A stretch of DNA of 64,000 nt from an uncultured Clostridia bacterium (GTDB lineage Bacteria; Bacillota; Clostridia; Christensenellales; UBA1242): the NCBI GenBank assembly GCA_934778205.1, contig CAKVOD010000005.1, positions 70,166 through 134,165 of the forward strand, written 5' to 3'. Numbering within the stretch: position 1 is the first letter of the stretch; every line of letters starts with the position of its first letter. The notes under the pieces are model-generated. The model was not told the origin of the DNA. It saw nothing but the letters and a program-made list of their open reading frames with translations, and did no database searches. A program made the translations under genes and the position numbers. Shown piece after piece: positions 51,387-60,408 of this stretch.

Positions 51387-53276
51387 TCAATCTCCTGTTT
51401 TTGTTGCGACCTTTTTCCCTTTACTGGAACGCGAAATGAGATATAATACCAAAATTAGCACCAAAATGCCAACTATGACAATCAAGAATATTGCTAAGAT
51501 AAATAGTGGTGAAACAAGGTCAAGCGATATTGCTGACGTTGCCACAAACCCACAAATATAGTTATTATTTTCATCTAGATATTCGACATATGTAAAATCA
51601 CTGGTATTGTCAAACGTCTTTGCGTTGACATAAAACTTTGCCCCCACAGCGATTTCCCCGACAACTGTACCGCCGTTGATACCGTCATATACTTGCGCGA
51701 CGGTATGTCCTTTCAAGTGCGCATTGTTTGCCTTTAGTTGTAGGCTACTGGTTGCAACAGTTTCATCGTCTGTCACGAGCGCGCGCATAACATAATATAT
51801 CTTTTCGTCAAATTTAACTTGATAAAATTCACGTTCTTGCGCGTCCATGTAACCGCAGACACCGCTTTGAACTTCAAGTTTTGTGCCACTTGGTACGCGT
51901 TTTAACACGATTGACGTCTTTTCGTTTATTATGTCAGCCGTTGGATACTTAAAAAGTTTTGTGTTGGCTGTAAATGTATAATAGTCGCTTGAAACAGTGT
52001 TTTCGTCCTCACATTTTGTAAGGCTATCCTTATTTATATAGCACGCTGTCATTGCTCCGTTTATGTTGGCTAGAACATACGCATACGTTGGGTGTGCTAC
52101 AACATCTTTAAGTTTGATAACCATTGTATTCAAGTTTAGTTGCCCGTACTTGACAATTTTGAATGGGTATTTATATGCGTTTGCACCCACTCCCACATTG
52201 ATTTTATAAATTTCTGATGCAGAACTCAAGTTTTCACTTGCTGAAAAATCGATTTCGTGTTGGAAACGTGAAAGATTGTTGACAAAGTCACTAGAAAATG
52301 TTGCAAAGTTTTTGGCGTCCTTTATATAAGTAATCACTCCATTTTCGCAGTTGAATGCACACGATTTTGTGCTGAGCGCCAAACTAACGGCGCTTGTGCC
52401 AAAACGAATAATTTTATCACTATCTAGCACTACATATGGATACCCGAGATAATCCATTGCAACATCAAGGCAAGTGCTGTCATACGTAGCGAACTGGGTC
52501 GCAATTGGCGTCGTATCATTGAGCGCAACTCTCAAAATTGAGCCACCCCCCACAATGTAAATTATTTCATCTTCAAATGAACATATAATTTTGGCATCGG
52601 CATCATATGTTGCACCTAACGCTGTAATTGTTGCGTATGGCAACTCAAATGCAACTGAAAAATATTTTTTATCAATGTTTTTCTTCAAAATCTTGTAGCC
52701 GTCCGACTTTTGCAATACAAACACGTCGTCATTATAGTCACTACAAATTGAGATGACGTCATTTATCAAATAGCCGTTTTCAAAGGCATTATGCACACTC
52801 GCAAACCCGCCCTCCGTCGTATACTCGTGGACGCCCCCTGCCACGCCGTCAATGAGGAACACCGACCCGTTTTGTAGCACCGTTACGTCGCGCAACGCCC
52901 CAAATGGATGCACGCCCGTAATGTTTCCTTCACTGCCGACTTCATATCGGCTTGTGATTGATTTTGCTGAACCTGCGCGGATATCGTCCGCCGTGCCGAA
53001 AATGAGCGCATTAGTTGTGCTATCAATCAAATACAACTTGTCCCCGCATTGACGCAATTTTGTCAAATTTGAAATCGTATAAGTTGATTCATCCACATTT
53101 TGCGCACCGCTATTGGCATACACTTGTTTTTGACTTGTATTTTGAACATTAATTCCACAAAAAAGCACGCAAGCCAGCGCAAAAATCATACAAATCACAA
53201 AAAAACAACGTTTTTGTGTGTTTTTTGCGCGGATTTGGCACTCATTTTTTTCATTTAACAACTTTCTTTTCGTCAT
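51387..53276 (-). CDS. Membrane-anchored surface protein with propeller-like and SH3-like regions, 629 aa
   Basis: Function unknown. Basic N-terminus then a membrane segment (CFFVICMIFALACVLFCGI). Residues ~70-350 show repeated strand-turn units (LRQCGDKLYLIDSTTNALIF, VTVLQNGSVFLIDGVAGGV, IICSFEDEIIYIVGGGSILR) suggesting a beta-propeller. Residues ~430-590 resemble bacterial SH3-type repeats (LKRVPSGTKLEVQSGVCGYM). A C-terminal span (FILAIFLIVIVGILVLILVL) and a basic tail follow. An AGGTGC-type SD precedes the ATG. Confidence 0.7.
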   Translation of the reverse strand: MTKRKLLNEKNECQIRAKNTQKRCFFVICMIFALACVLFCGINVQNTSQKQVYANSGAQNVDESTYTISNLTKLRQCGDKLYLIDSTTNALIFGTADDIRAGSAKSITSRYEVGSEGNITGVHPFGALRDVTVLQNGSVFLIDGVAGGVHEYTTEGGFASVHNAFENGYLINDVISICSDYNDDVFVLQKSDGYKILKKNIDKKYFSVAFELPYATITALGATYDADAKIICSFEDEIIYIVGGGSILRVALNDTTPIATQFATYDSTCLDVAMDYLGYPYVVLDSDKIIRFGTSAVSLALSTKSCAFNCENGVITYIKDAKNFATFSSDFVNNLSRFQHEIDFSASENLSSASEIYKINVGVGANAYKYPFKIVKYGQLNLNTMVIKLKDVVAHPTYAYVLANINGAMTACYINKDSLTKCEDENTVSSDYYTFTANTKLFKYPTADIINEKTSIVLKRVPSGTKLEVQSGVCGYMDAQEREFYQVKFDEKIYYVMRALVTDDETVATSSLQLKANNAHLKGHTVAQVYDGINGGTVVGEIAVGAKFYVNAKTFDNTSDFTYVEYLDENNNYICGFVATSAISLDLVSPLFILAIFLIVIVGILVLILVLYLISRSSKGKKVATKTGD

Positions 53277-53295
53277 ACTTGCACCTATTCCTATT

Positions 53296-53324
53296 AGTAT
53301 ACCAAACCTCGAAAAAAAAGTAAA
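53296..53324 (-). promoter_or_regulatory. Promoter of the 51387-53276 gene, extended -10
   Basis: TTTACT (53319-53324), 17-base spacer, TATACT (53296-53301) on the minus strand, TTTGG directly upstream of the -10, about 20 bases before the start codon. Confidence 0.55.
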
Positions 53325-53356
53325 GTGCTAAAATGCACAAATGTACAAGCAATGTT

Positions 53357-53734
53357 TTATTTTTTTGTTTTTTTCATAAATAAAATGCTGATTAGTTGGG
53401 CGACGCCAAGAATGATAAGGAAAATTCCAAAGCATAGACGCAATACGCCATCACTTGTGCCACTGGTCAAGAGTGCGCCGATGATGGCTCCAATAATGGC
53501 GGGAAAAATTATAATCAATGCCCGCTTGTAGTCAAGTAATTTGTTTTTGGCGTGAATAATTAATGCGACAACCGCCATAGGTAAAAAAGCGATGAGGTTA
53601 AGGCTTTGTGCCACGCGTTGAGTTATGCCACCAAACAGCGTCAAAAGAGGAATGAGGAGCGTTCCGCCACCCATACCCATTCCGCCAATCAGTCCGCCAA
53701 TTACACCAAATATTATCATCAAAAATATGTCCAT
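53357..53734 (-). CDS. TauE/SafE-family half-transporter, small subunit
   Basis: 125 residues with four membrane segments (FLMIIFGVIGGLIGGMGMGG, AQSLNLIAFLPMAVVALII, ALIIIFPAIIGAIIGALL, LCFGIFLIILGVAQLISIL). The GGLIGGMGMGGG motif is the repeat signature of the TauE/SafE (DUF81) exporters, normally two fused repeats of ~125. It follows the other half by 16 bp, so the pair probably acts as a heterodimer. The substrate (sulfite, sulfoacetate or another organosulfur anion) is not shown by the sequence. Confidence 0.85.
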   Translation of the reverse strand: MDIFLMIIFGVIGGLIGGMGMGGGTLLIPLLTLFGGITQRVAQSLNLIAFLPMAVVALIIHAKNKLLDYKRALIIIFPAIIGAIIGALLTSGTSDGVLRLCFGIFLIILGVAQLISILFMKKTKK

Positions 53735-53750
53735 TATTTACCTCTATTCA

Positions 53751-54449
53751 TTAGAATATCATTCTCAATCCGGCAACAATCATAATCAAGGCAAAAATTG
53801 CGCGAAGCCACGAATTTGACAACTTTTTCAACAAAATCGAACCAAGCGCACCGCCTGCGACACTGCCAAGCACAACCCAGAGTGCAAGCTCCCACTCAAT
53901 GCGCATACTGCAAGCATAGACTGCAAACGACGCGAGCGAAATCGGTAGCATAATCAAAATCGCCGTTGCGTGCGCGCGCTTGTCAGTTAGTCCAAGTGCA
54001 AATACAAGCAGTGGCACGCAAAGCATTCCTCCACCGCCACCAAGAAATCCGTTGACAAACCCCAAAATCAAGCCAACTACTATGCATAAAACAACGGTTT
54101 TTGCGGTCAGTTTTTTTGGTGCATGCGCGCCATTATTTTTGCCAACAACTGCAATCGGGCGCATATCGGAATTTTTTACCAGTTCAGCATAGCGCTTGAC
54201 CTTGTCGTCATCGCAGATGATTATGCTTTTTGTGTTGATAATTTTCTCCCCGTCTTTCGCCGTCGGTTGCGCTTTGAAATTGTTAATTTGTTTCAAAGAG
54301 TTACCTTTCAAAATGGGTATCTTCTTTTTATCAAAGCCCCTATACTTACTGCCGTCGTTCGTCGTCAGCGCTTTGAATATATCAATATTCTCAACTCCAC
54401 ACTCAACGCGCCGTAACGCAGTCGCCTTTACCTTCCGCACTTTTCTCAT
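53751..54449 (-). CDS. TauE/SafE-family half-transporter with N-terminal cytosolic extension
   Basis: 232 residues. The last ~120 form four membrane segments, with GLILGFVNGFLGGGGGMLCV carrying the family glycine motif. The first ~110 residues are basic and polar, without a recognised domain, and probably cytosolic. No clear SD precedes the ATG, so an internal start is possible. It pairs with the small half-transporter downstream. Confidence 0.8.
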   Translation of the reverse strand: MRKVRKVKATALRRVECGVENIDIFKALTTNDGSKYRGFDKKKIPILKGNSLKQINNFKAQPTAKDGEKIINTKSIIICDDDKVKRYAELVKNSDMRPIAVVGKNNGAHAPKKLTAKTVVLCIVVGLILGFVNGFLGGGGGMLCVPLLVFALGLTDKRAHATAILIMLPISLASFAVYACSMRIEWELALWVVLGSVAGGALGSILLKKLSNSWLRAIFALIMIVAGLRMIF

Positions 54450-54913
54450 AGTAATATTGTGTGCAAAATCAACAAAAAAAACCTTGATTTAAAAAAAAAT
54501 CAAAGTCTTTTTCGCATTGAATTTACCAATATTCATCACGTTGTTGAAAACTAATATTTTCAAACAATTCAATCAAACATTTTCTTCAAGTAAAAAATCA
54601 AATATATTCAAATGTCGAATGCCGTCATAATATTCATTAACATCATATTTGTTTAAATATGAACCTCTTTTTATCATTACTAGCCACGCTTTTTATCAAT
54701 TATACTTTAAAAACTTCCAACAGTCAAGGACTTTTTAAAATGCCACTTTAAAAACTTTGCAAAAATTGATACTTTTTAAAGTCATTATGTCGAAAAAACA
54801 CAAATTTTACATTTGCTTTTATTTTATTTCCAACTTAAACCATAAAAATAATGTCATCAATCTTTGCTTATCTCAAAATTTGGTAGTATTTTCAAAAATG
54901 TTGTCTAAAATGT
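54450..54913. other. Gene-free interval
   Basis: Between the TauE pair and the 55016 gene. It holds one AT-rich hairpin at ~54483-54506 (CCTTGATTT/AAATCAAAG, T-rich on both strands). I see no gene; the short open frame near 54757 overlaps the next promoter and has no SD. Confidence 0.6.
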
Positions 54914-54942
54914 TTGATTTTTGGGCGATAATAAGATATAAT
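54914..54942 (+). promoter_or_regulatory. Promoter of the 55016 gene
   Basis: TTGATT (54914-54919), 17-base spacer, perfect TATAAT (54937-54942), about 70 bases before the start codon. Confidence 0.7.
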
Positions 54943-55015
54943 ATAAAGTACAATTTGGCTTGTAGCAAAACTTGCATTCGCCAAACAAATACTACTATAT
55001 TAAAGGTGTAATAAA

Positions 55016-58000
55016 ATGAAAAAAATTCAAAAAAGAAAATCTTTAGGCGTAATTGCGCTCACGCTCGCAATCGTGTTCTTTTTGGCACAGGTTCTTTTGT
55101 ATGTGCCTGCGTGGGTTCAAACGGGCGTTAAGTCATACGCTAGCGCAACGGAGTTAAAGGAATATACGGAACAAGTTACCATTACCAATGGCACTTTCTC
55201 CGAGAGGTCAGGTTCGGGTAGCGTCCGCACGCCGTCCAGTTGGACCGCCGTCGGCGCAGAATCGGCAAAAGGACTTGTCAAGGCGGGAGTCATCGACACG
55301 TCTACTTCTAACTTTGAGAAAAACAAAGAAGATTTGGGACTTACTATCAACCCTGAAACTAAGGTTGACGCCAAGGACGACTACGTTTTGATGATTAATG
55401 CTGAAAACAACTCAACTTCATACGGCTACAAATCATCGACAATTGCACTCGATGCACAAAGTTACTACGCAATCAGTTTCTCAGTTTTGACAAGAGCAAA
55501 CGACAACAACGGGTTCTCAGCTTATTTGACAGGCGACGGAATCGAAAATTCCGCAATCAATTCATTTGTCAACATTCAATCCAATGTTTGGAATACTTAC
55601 ACAATTTTTGTAAAAACAGGTCTTAGTAGCGTAAACGCAAACCTTGAGTTGTGGCTCGGCACAAGCAGTCAAACGCAAAATACAAGGGGTGCAGTATTCT
55701 TTGACACTGTAAAGGCGGACAAGTTCACTGAAACAGCGTATGAGTCGGTTAGCAAAAGTGCTATCACCTCAAAGGAAATTGACCTAAAACAAGATAACCT
55801 CAATAAAGTCACAAACGGCAGTTTTGAAAACGGCTTGGAGGGTTGGACGCGCACAACAACTAGTAGCAATAGTGTTTCGGGCGTAACTTCCCTTTCAGCA
55901 AACGGCTTCAATCAAGATGAAACAAAGATTACAACTGCTCCGTCAACAAATATGACCAATGCGGTAAATGATAGCAATGTCAGTGTTGTAAACCAAAAAG
56001 GATTGTTTATCAACAATATGGCTGAAGCATCAATGACCTACAAATCAAGCAAATTCACTGTCGACAGATTTGAAATGCTTGCAGTTTCAGTTTGGGTCAA
56101 GACTGGCAAACTTTCCGACAACGGCGCTTCAATCAAACTTGTTGAAGTTGTTGAGGACGGTAAAACGGCTACTTATTCTTCTGAATTTACAAACATCAAC
56201 ACAAGTTCTTACACAAACAAATTCACAAATGGCTGGGCTCAATACACTTTCTATGTCAAAGGAAATCCTTTCAAATCGGTTGACCTTCAACTAGAACTTA
56301 GCCTCGGCACAAACGATAGTGAAACACGTGGCTATGCTTTCTTTGACGAAATTAGAACAACGCGCTTGACTGTCAGCCAATATGCAAACGCTACTTCAGG
56401 CACATATCTAAAAACGCTTTCACTTGCAAGCCTTGAGTCACTTGACATCGCAAATGGCGCGTTCAACTTGACAACTGACGGCAAGAAAGTTGATGGCGTA
56501 TTCGCGCCAAGCGACTGGACTTTGTCTAGCGAATCGGGAATTGACGCAAAGTATAGCGGTATTATCAACACAAAGTCAGAATATTTTGACGCATACAAAG
56601 CAAACTATGGTGGCATTCAAAACCCCGGGGTTATCAAAAGTGATTACAACAACTTAGATGTCAGCAAAGTTTCAAACAACGTCTTGATGATTTACAACCC
56701 TATCACAGGCGACCAAACATTCAAGAGCAGTGACTATTCTGTTCCTAGCAATGGAACATACAAAATCACATTCTATGCAAAGATTTCATATTTGACAAAA
56801 TCGGCTGAAGTTGCAGTTCTAAATGACAATGCAACAATCGGCAAAATGACTATCACAAACACTGAATGGACTCAATATACAATTTATGTGAAAAACGGGT
56901 CAAGCGCAAGCAATGTTTCATTTGCCCTTTCGCTCGGCTCAAAGGACGCTCCACAAACTGGACACGCATTCTTTGACAACTTCACATCAACAAGCGTTGA
57001 AGACGATGTTTACGCAATCGAAAAAACATCGACAAACCTTGTTTGCGACCTAGCAGATGAAAACTTCCTCATCACTGGTGACACGGTCAACGGCGTTGCA
57101 AACCCTTATAGATACACAGGCAAAAACAACGCGACTAAAGACGATTCAATCGTTGCAGGAATCATCAGCGCAAGTCACAATAGTTTGGGACTCGACCTTG
57201 CAAACGACGAAGCAAAGTCCGACAATCGCTTGATTATTAGCAGTCCAAACGACACATACTATACTTTCACTTCAAACAAATCATACACATTCAGCGCAAG
57301 TTCGTTCTACACCGTGAGCGTTACGCTCAAAGTTTTGGGAATCAACCAAGATGAAGAAAACAAAAAACTTGATGACGACAAAAAGGTTATTCCTTATGGC
57401 GTGTTCCTTGAACTTGCTGGACTCAATGCAAAATCAAACGCAATCACAACAACTGAAGATTATATCACATACACATTCTATGTGAAAACTTCTGACAGCG
57501 AAACAACAAGCACAATCGCAATCAACCTCGGTGCAACAAACGCACTCACACGTGGTACAGTTGCGGTAAGCAACATCACTGTTGCTGACTATACTGAAGA
57601 TGAATACAACGAAAGCATTGCAAACCTTGACAGCGCAGTTGCAAGCAAGGTTGACCTTACCAACGGCAAAAAATCTTCAAATGACGAAAACAAAACAAAA
57701 ACTCGTCCTCAACTAGAACTTGTTGACGTTGCTGGAATTTTGATTTGTCTTGCCCTTTTGATCGCTATCATTGGGACAATAATCAAACAAGCACTCAAGA
57801 GAAAGCGCAGTAAAAAGACAGTCAAAGTGTCAAATTCATACGACAGAAACGGCAAAGTCGCAGGAAAATCTGGTGCTAAAGCAGAAGTTAGACTTGCTGA
57901 AGTTGAAGCGGAACTCAAACGCCTCAATGAAACAATCACAATTTTGACAAAAGCACAAAATGATTTGCTTGCTCAACGCGAAGCGTGCCAAGACGGCGTC

Positions 58001-58117
58001 GAAAGCGAAAAACTACTTCATAAGATTGAAAAAATATCCGCCGAACTTGAATACGAACTTGACAATAAGGAATCTGTTGAAAAAGAACGCGCAATTTTGA
58101 AAGATATGATTAAATAA
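55016..58117 (+). CDS. Large repeated-domain surface protein with C-terminal anchor and cytosolic coiled coil, 1033 aa
   Basis: N-terminal signal segment (GVIALTLAIVFFLAQVLLYV), then four units of about 200 residues resembling galactose-binding/CBM-like jelly rolls. Each has WNTYTIFVKTG, WAQYTFYVKGN, WTQYTIYVKNG or YITYTFYVKTS. Each then has LELWLGT, LELSLGT, FALSLGS or IAINLGA, and the first three end in RGAVFFD, RGYAFFD or GHAFFD. A membrane span (VDVAGILICLALLIAIIGTI) follows, then a basic stretch and a ~90-residue cytosolic coiled coil (VRLAEVEAELKRLNETITIL). C-ending codons are more frequent than in neighbours, suggesting strong expression. AAAGGTG precedes the ATG. Carbohydrate or envelope binding is inferred from the fold only. 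Confidence 0.8.
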   Translation: MKKIQKRKSLGVIALTLAIVFFLAQVLLYVPAWVQTGVKSYASATELKEYTEQVTITNGTFSERSGSGSVRTPSSWTAVGAESAKGLVKAGVIDTSTSNFEKNKEDLGLTINPETKVDAKDDYVLMINAENNSTSYGYKSSTIALDAQSYYAISFSVLTRANDNNGFSAYLTGDGIENSAINSFVNIQSNVWNTYTIFVKTGLSSVNANLELWLGTSSQTQNTRGAVFFDTVKADKFTETAYESVSKSAITSKEIDLKQDNLNKVTNGSFENGLEGWTRTTTSSNSVSGVTSLSANGFNQDETKITTAPSTNMTNAVNDSNVSVVNQKGLFINNMAEASMTYKSSKFTVDRFEMLAVSVWVKTGKLSDNGASIKLVEVVEDGKTATYSSEFTNINTSSYTNKFTNGWAQYTFYVKGNPFKSVDLQLELSLGTNDSETRGYAFFDEIRTTRLTVSQYANATSGTYLKTLSLASLESLDIANGAFNLTTDGKKVDGVFAPSDWTLSSESGIDAKYSGIINTKSEYFDAYKANYGGIQNPGVIKSDYNNLDVSKVSNNVLMIYNPITGDQTFKSSDYSVPSNGTYKITFYAKISYLTKSAEVAVLNDNATIGKMTITNTEWTQYTIYVKNGSSASNVSFALSLGSKDAPQTGHAFFDNFTSTSVEDDVYAIEKTSTNLVCDLADENFLITGDTVNGVANPYRYTGKNNATKDDSIVAGIISASHNSLGLDLANDEAKSDNRLIISSPNDTYYTFTSNKSYTFSASSFYTVSVTLKVLGINQDEENKKLDDDKKVIPYGVFLELAGLNAKSNAITTTEDYITYTFYVKTSDSETTSTIAINLGATNALTRGTVAVSNITVADYTEDEYNESIANLDSAVASKVDLTNGKKSSNDENKTKTRPQLELVDVAGILICLALLIAIIGTIIKQALKRKRSKKTVKVSNSYDRNGKVAGKSGAKAEVRLAEVEAELKRLNETITILTKAQNDLLAQREACQDGVESEKLLHKIEKISAELEYELDNKESVEKERAILKDMIK

Positions 58118-58137
58118 TTTGATTGTATAAAGTTTTT

Positions 58138-58176
58138 AAAATACTTGAACCACTATGGTTTGAGTATTTTTTTTAT
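58138..58176 (+). terminator. Terminator of the 55016 gene
   Basis: A 14-bp stem AAAATACTTGAACC/GGTTTGAGTATTTT (two G-U pairs), 5-nt loop, followed by T. It begins 20 bases after the stop. Confidence 0.8.
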
Positions 58177-58294
58177 AATTTTTTATCACAATAACATTTG
58201 CTTTTTCACAACAAAAAAAGTTGGAATTACTTTTCCAACTTTTCAAATGCGAAATTTATATTAAACTAAAATGATTTATAATCAATCATTCAAG

Positions 58295-59416
58295 TTAGAT
58301 TGACTTGTGGTAAGAACGACGACGCTTGTGTTGTTCACGCTCGTAATTGTGCCACATATTTTGAACAGCAATATTATCTTCAAGATTCAAATTCGTTTCA
58401 CAGTAGCCGATGCCCATTTTCAAGAATCGGTGCATAAGTTCATTGAAAATGACGCCATTCAAGCCCTTGTGCAAATATTCATCTTTAACTGCAACAAGCG
58501 CAAAATCAATGTCTTTCGGCTTCTTAATTGCTTTCAACAATTTGATGATTGTGTGCGGATACAAGTGTCCGCCCGAGCCAACAAGCGCTTTCGAGAGCGA
58601 CGGCAACGTCAGCGCAAATGCGACGGGTTTGTCATCTTTATCGACGACGAGAGCCATAAGGTCGGTGTTGAGCGCTAACCCGAACTGACTCAAGATGAGT
58701 TGGCGCGTTTTTTTGCTGAACGGAACAGTTCCATAAAGTGCGCCATATCCTTCGTCGACGAGGTCGAAGATGTCTTCGCCGTACTTGCTGATAAATTCTT
58801 TTTTCGGCATATCGCGGATGACTTTTAGTTCGTATTTTTCCAAAATTTTGTTGCCGATACGCTCATAGCGTTCATCAATTTGTTCTGGGAATTTAATTCT
58901 ATATTCAACCCAATCGGCGTCTTTGACAAAACCATAGTTCTCAATCAATTTTGGATAATAGTCATAGTTATATTGCGTTTCGTACGTACAAATGCGGTCA
59001 AAGCCTTCAATCAAAAGCCCTTCACGGTCAAGGTCATTGAAGCCCAGCGGACCCACAATTCCGTTGATGCCACGTTCCTTTGCCCATTTCGTGACGGCAT
59101 CGAAAAGTGCGTTTGCGACCTCTTGGTCATCGACTGCATCAAAGCGAGTAAAACGAACCAACTTGCAGTCGCGAATACGATTGTATGTATTTTGTATGAT
59201 GCCCGCAATTCGCCCCACCATTTTTCCATCGCGATATGCCATATATAGCACAACTTCACATTCTTCATATGCGGGGTTTTTGCTCGGTGTGAACATATCA
59301 AGTTCATCGGCAAAAAGCGTTGGCACGTAATGTGGACAACCTTTGTAAAGTTTGTTGACAAACTCCGCAAATTTTTTCAATTGTTTTCTTGTTTTAACTT
59401 CTATTATATCTACCAT
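58295..59416 (-). CDS. GNAT-like N-acetyltransferase family protein, 373 aa
   Basis: Resembles the YghO-type group of GNAT-fold proteins. NGIVGPLGFNDLDREGLLIE, YNYDYYPKLIENYGF and the CoA-region FALVAVKDEYLHKGLNGVIF are typical, as is GIGYCETNLNLEDNIAVQNM. The biochemical substrate of this group is not established. The ATG at 59416 has AAGGGAAAC upstream; the longer frame to 59443 is unlikely. It is a single gene with its own promoter. Confidence 0.82.
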   Translation of the reverse strand: MVDIIEVKTRKQLKKFAEFVNKLYKGCPHYVPTLFADELDMFTPSKNPAYEECEVVLYMAYRDGKMVGRIAGIIQNTYNRIRDCKLVRFTRFDAVDDQEVANALFDAVTKWAKERGINGIVGPLGFNDLDREGLLIEGFDRICTYETQYNYDYYPKLIENYGFVKDADWVEYRIKFPEQIDERYERIGNKILEKYELKVIRDMPKKEFISKYGEDIFDLVDEGYGALYGTVPFSKKTRQLILSQFGLALNTDLMALVVDKDDKPVAFALTLPSLSKALVGSGGHLYPHTIIKLLKAIKKPKDIDFALVAVKDEYLHKGLNGVIFNELMHRFLKMGIGYCETNLNLEDNIAVQNMWHNYEREQHKRRRSYHKSI

Positions 59417-59511
59417 TTGTTTCCCTTTTTGTTGCTTATGCAAAATATTGAATAATCGCTAAATATTTTTCAAAAAAAATAATGTTATGTTAGGCGATTA
59501 AAAACTAATAT

Positions 59512-59540
59512 ATTGTACCAAAATTTACAAATAAAAGCAA
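59512..59540 (-). promoter_or_regulatory. Promoter of the GNAT gene, extended -10
   Basis: TTGCTT (59535-59540), 17-base spacer, TACAAT (59512-59517) on the minus strand with TTTTGG just upstream. No gene was seen in the rest of 59417-59693. Confidence 0.5.
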
Positions 59541-59693
59541 GGGTTTGAACTGCCAAAAAGTAAAGTTCTCTACTAATAAAATATCAATTTTGGTACTAAT
59601 CTAAAAAATAATTCATCTAAAATATTTGCGCTATTTACAAGCACTCACGCACGACACGCTAGCGTCCTTACAAAGCACTCATTTTGCTTTCGT

Positions 59694-59722
59694 TTGACAA
59701 TTACGCAAAAATATGATATAAT
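59694..59722 (+). promoter_or_regulatory. Consensus SigA promoter
   Basis: Perfect TTGACA (59694-59699), 17-base spacer, perfect TATAAT (59717-59722), about 115 bases upstream of the 59836 gene; the second such perfect promoter in the window. Confidence 0.85.
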
Positions 59723-59835
59723 AATAGTAGATTAATGACGTTCAAACAATGATAATGTAGGAACGATTAATCAATTTTTATATAACTAATTGATTGAAAT
59801 CAACCGCCATTTTTCGGCGTTTGGAGGAGAATATT

Positions 59836-60267
59836 ATGACTAATTCAGAAAAGACAGAGCAAATAGAAACGCTGATTGCTTTTTCACAAAAAATCAAGGA
59901 AATGTCTGAATCGAATCTCACCGCAATGAACAAGGCTTACTTTGACAAAAACATTATCAACAACGCACGCGAAGTCAATCAAATGGCTTGCAAGCATACG
60001 CGAATGGAAAATCTTAAATTTGAAAACGACGCAACTTTTGAAACCGCTTTTGCAGAAGTCAAAGAACGCGCAAAATTATTGCAAGAACGCGTTGTGCAAC
60101 AATCATTATATGTCGGCAAACATATTGACGACGAGCAAACAATTTTGGCACTTTATGCTGAAGTTGAAACGCAATATTTCGACGCAAAAGTCTTGCTTGA
60201 AGATTGCTCGACCCTTGCCAGCACCTTTAAGGAACGCCCTGCAAAGGACGCTGACTTGGAACGCTAA
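59836..60267 (+). CDS. Small helical hypothetical protein, 143 aa
   Basis: Not recognised. Predicted all-helical and soluble (FSQKIKEMSESNLTAMNKAY, AFAEVKERAKLLQERVVQQS, YAEVETQYFDAKVLLED). The ATG at 59836 has GGAGGAG upstream; an upstream in-frame ATG is less likely. It has a perfect promoter and a tight terminator, so it is probably highly expressed on its own, like the 17403 gene. Confidence 0.8.
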   Translation: MTNSEKTEQIETLIAFSQKIKEMSESNLTAMNKAYFDKNIINNAREVNQMACKHTRMENLKFENDATFETAFAEVKERAKLLQERVVQQSLYVGKHIDDEQTILALYAEVETQYFDAKVLLEDCSTLASTFKERPAKDADLER

Positions 60268-60299
60268 TACAAGTTGAATATATTATGAATACTTTATTT

Positions 60300-60326
60300 A
60301 ATAGGACGCACAAATTGCGTCCTATT
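60300..60326 (+). terminator. Terminator of the 59836 gene
   Basis: An 11-bp perfect stem AATAGGACGCA/TGCGTCCTATT with a 5-nt loop followed by a T-rich stretch. Confidence 0.8.
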
Positions 60327-60352
60327 TTCATTTTGTAATTACTATAAAAAAA

Positions 60353-60387
60353 TCCTAAAGCAATTTTCTAAAAAAACTACTTTAGGA
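60353..60387 (-). terminator. Terminator of surface locus C
   Basis: TCCTAAAG/CTTTAGGA, 8-bp stem, A/T-rich loop, followed in the minus direction by seven T, 22 bases past the stop. Confidence 0.7.
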
Positions 60388-60408
60388 ATATTCTATTTGA
60401 TATCTCAT

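Noticed and set aside
54757..55011. 84-codon open frame upstream of the 55016 gene
   Set aside because: It spans that gene's promoter, has no SD and an AT-driven composition.
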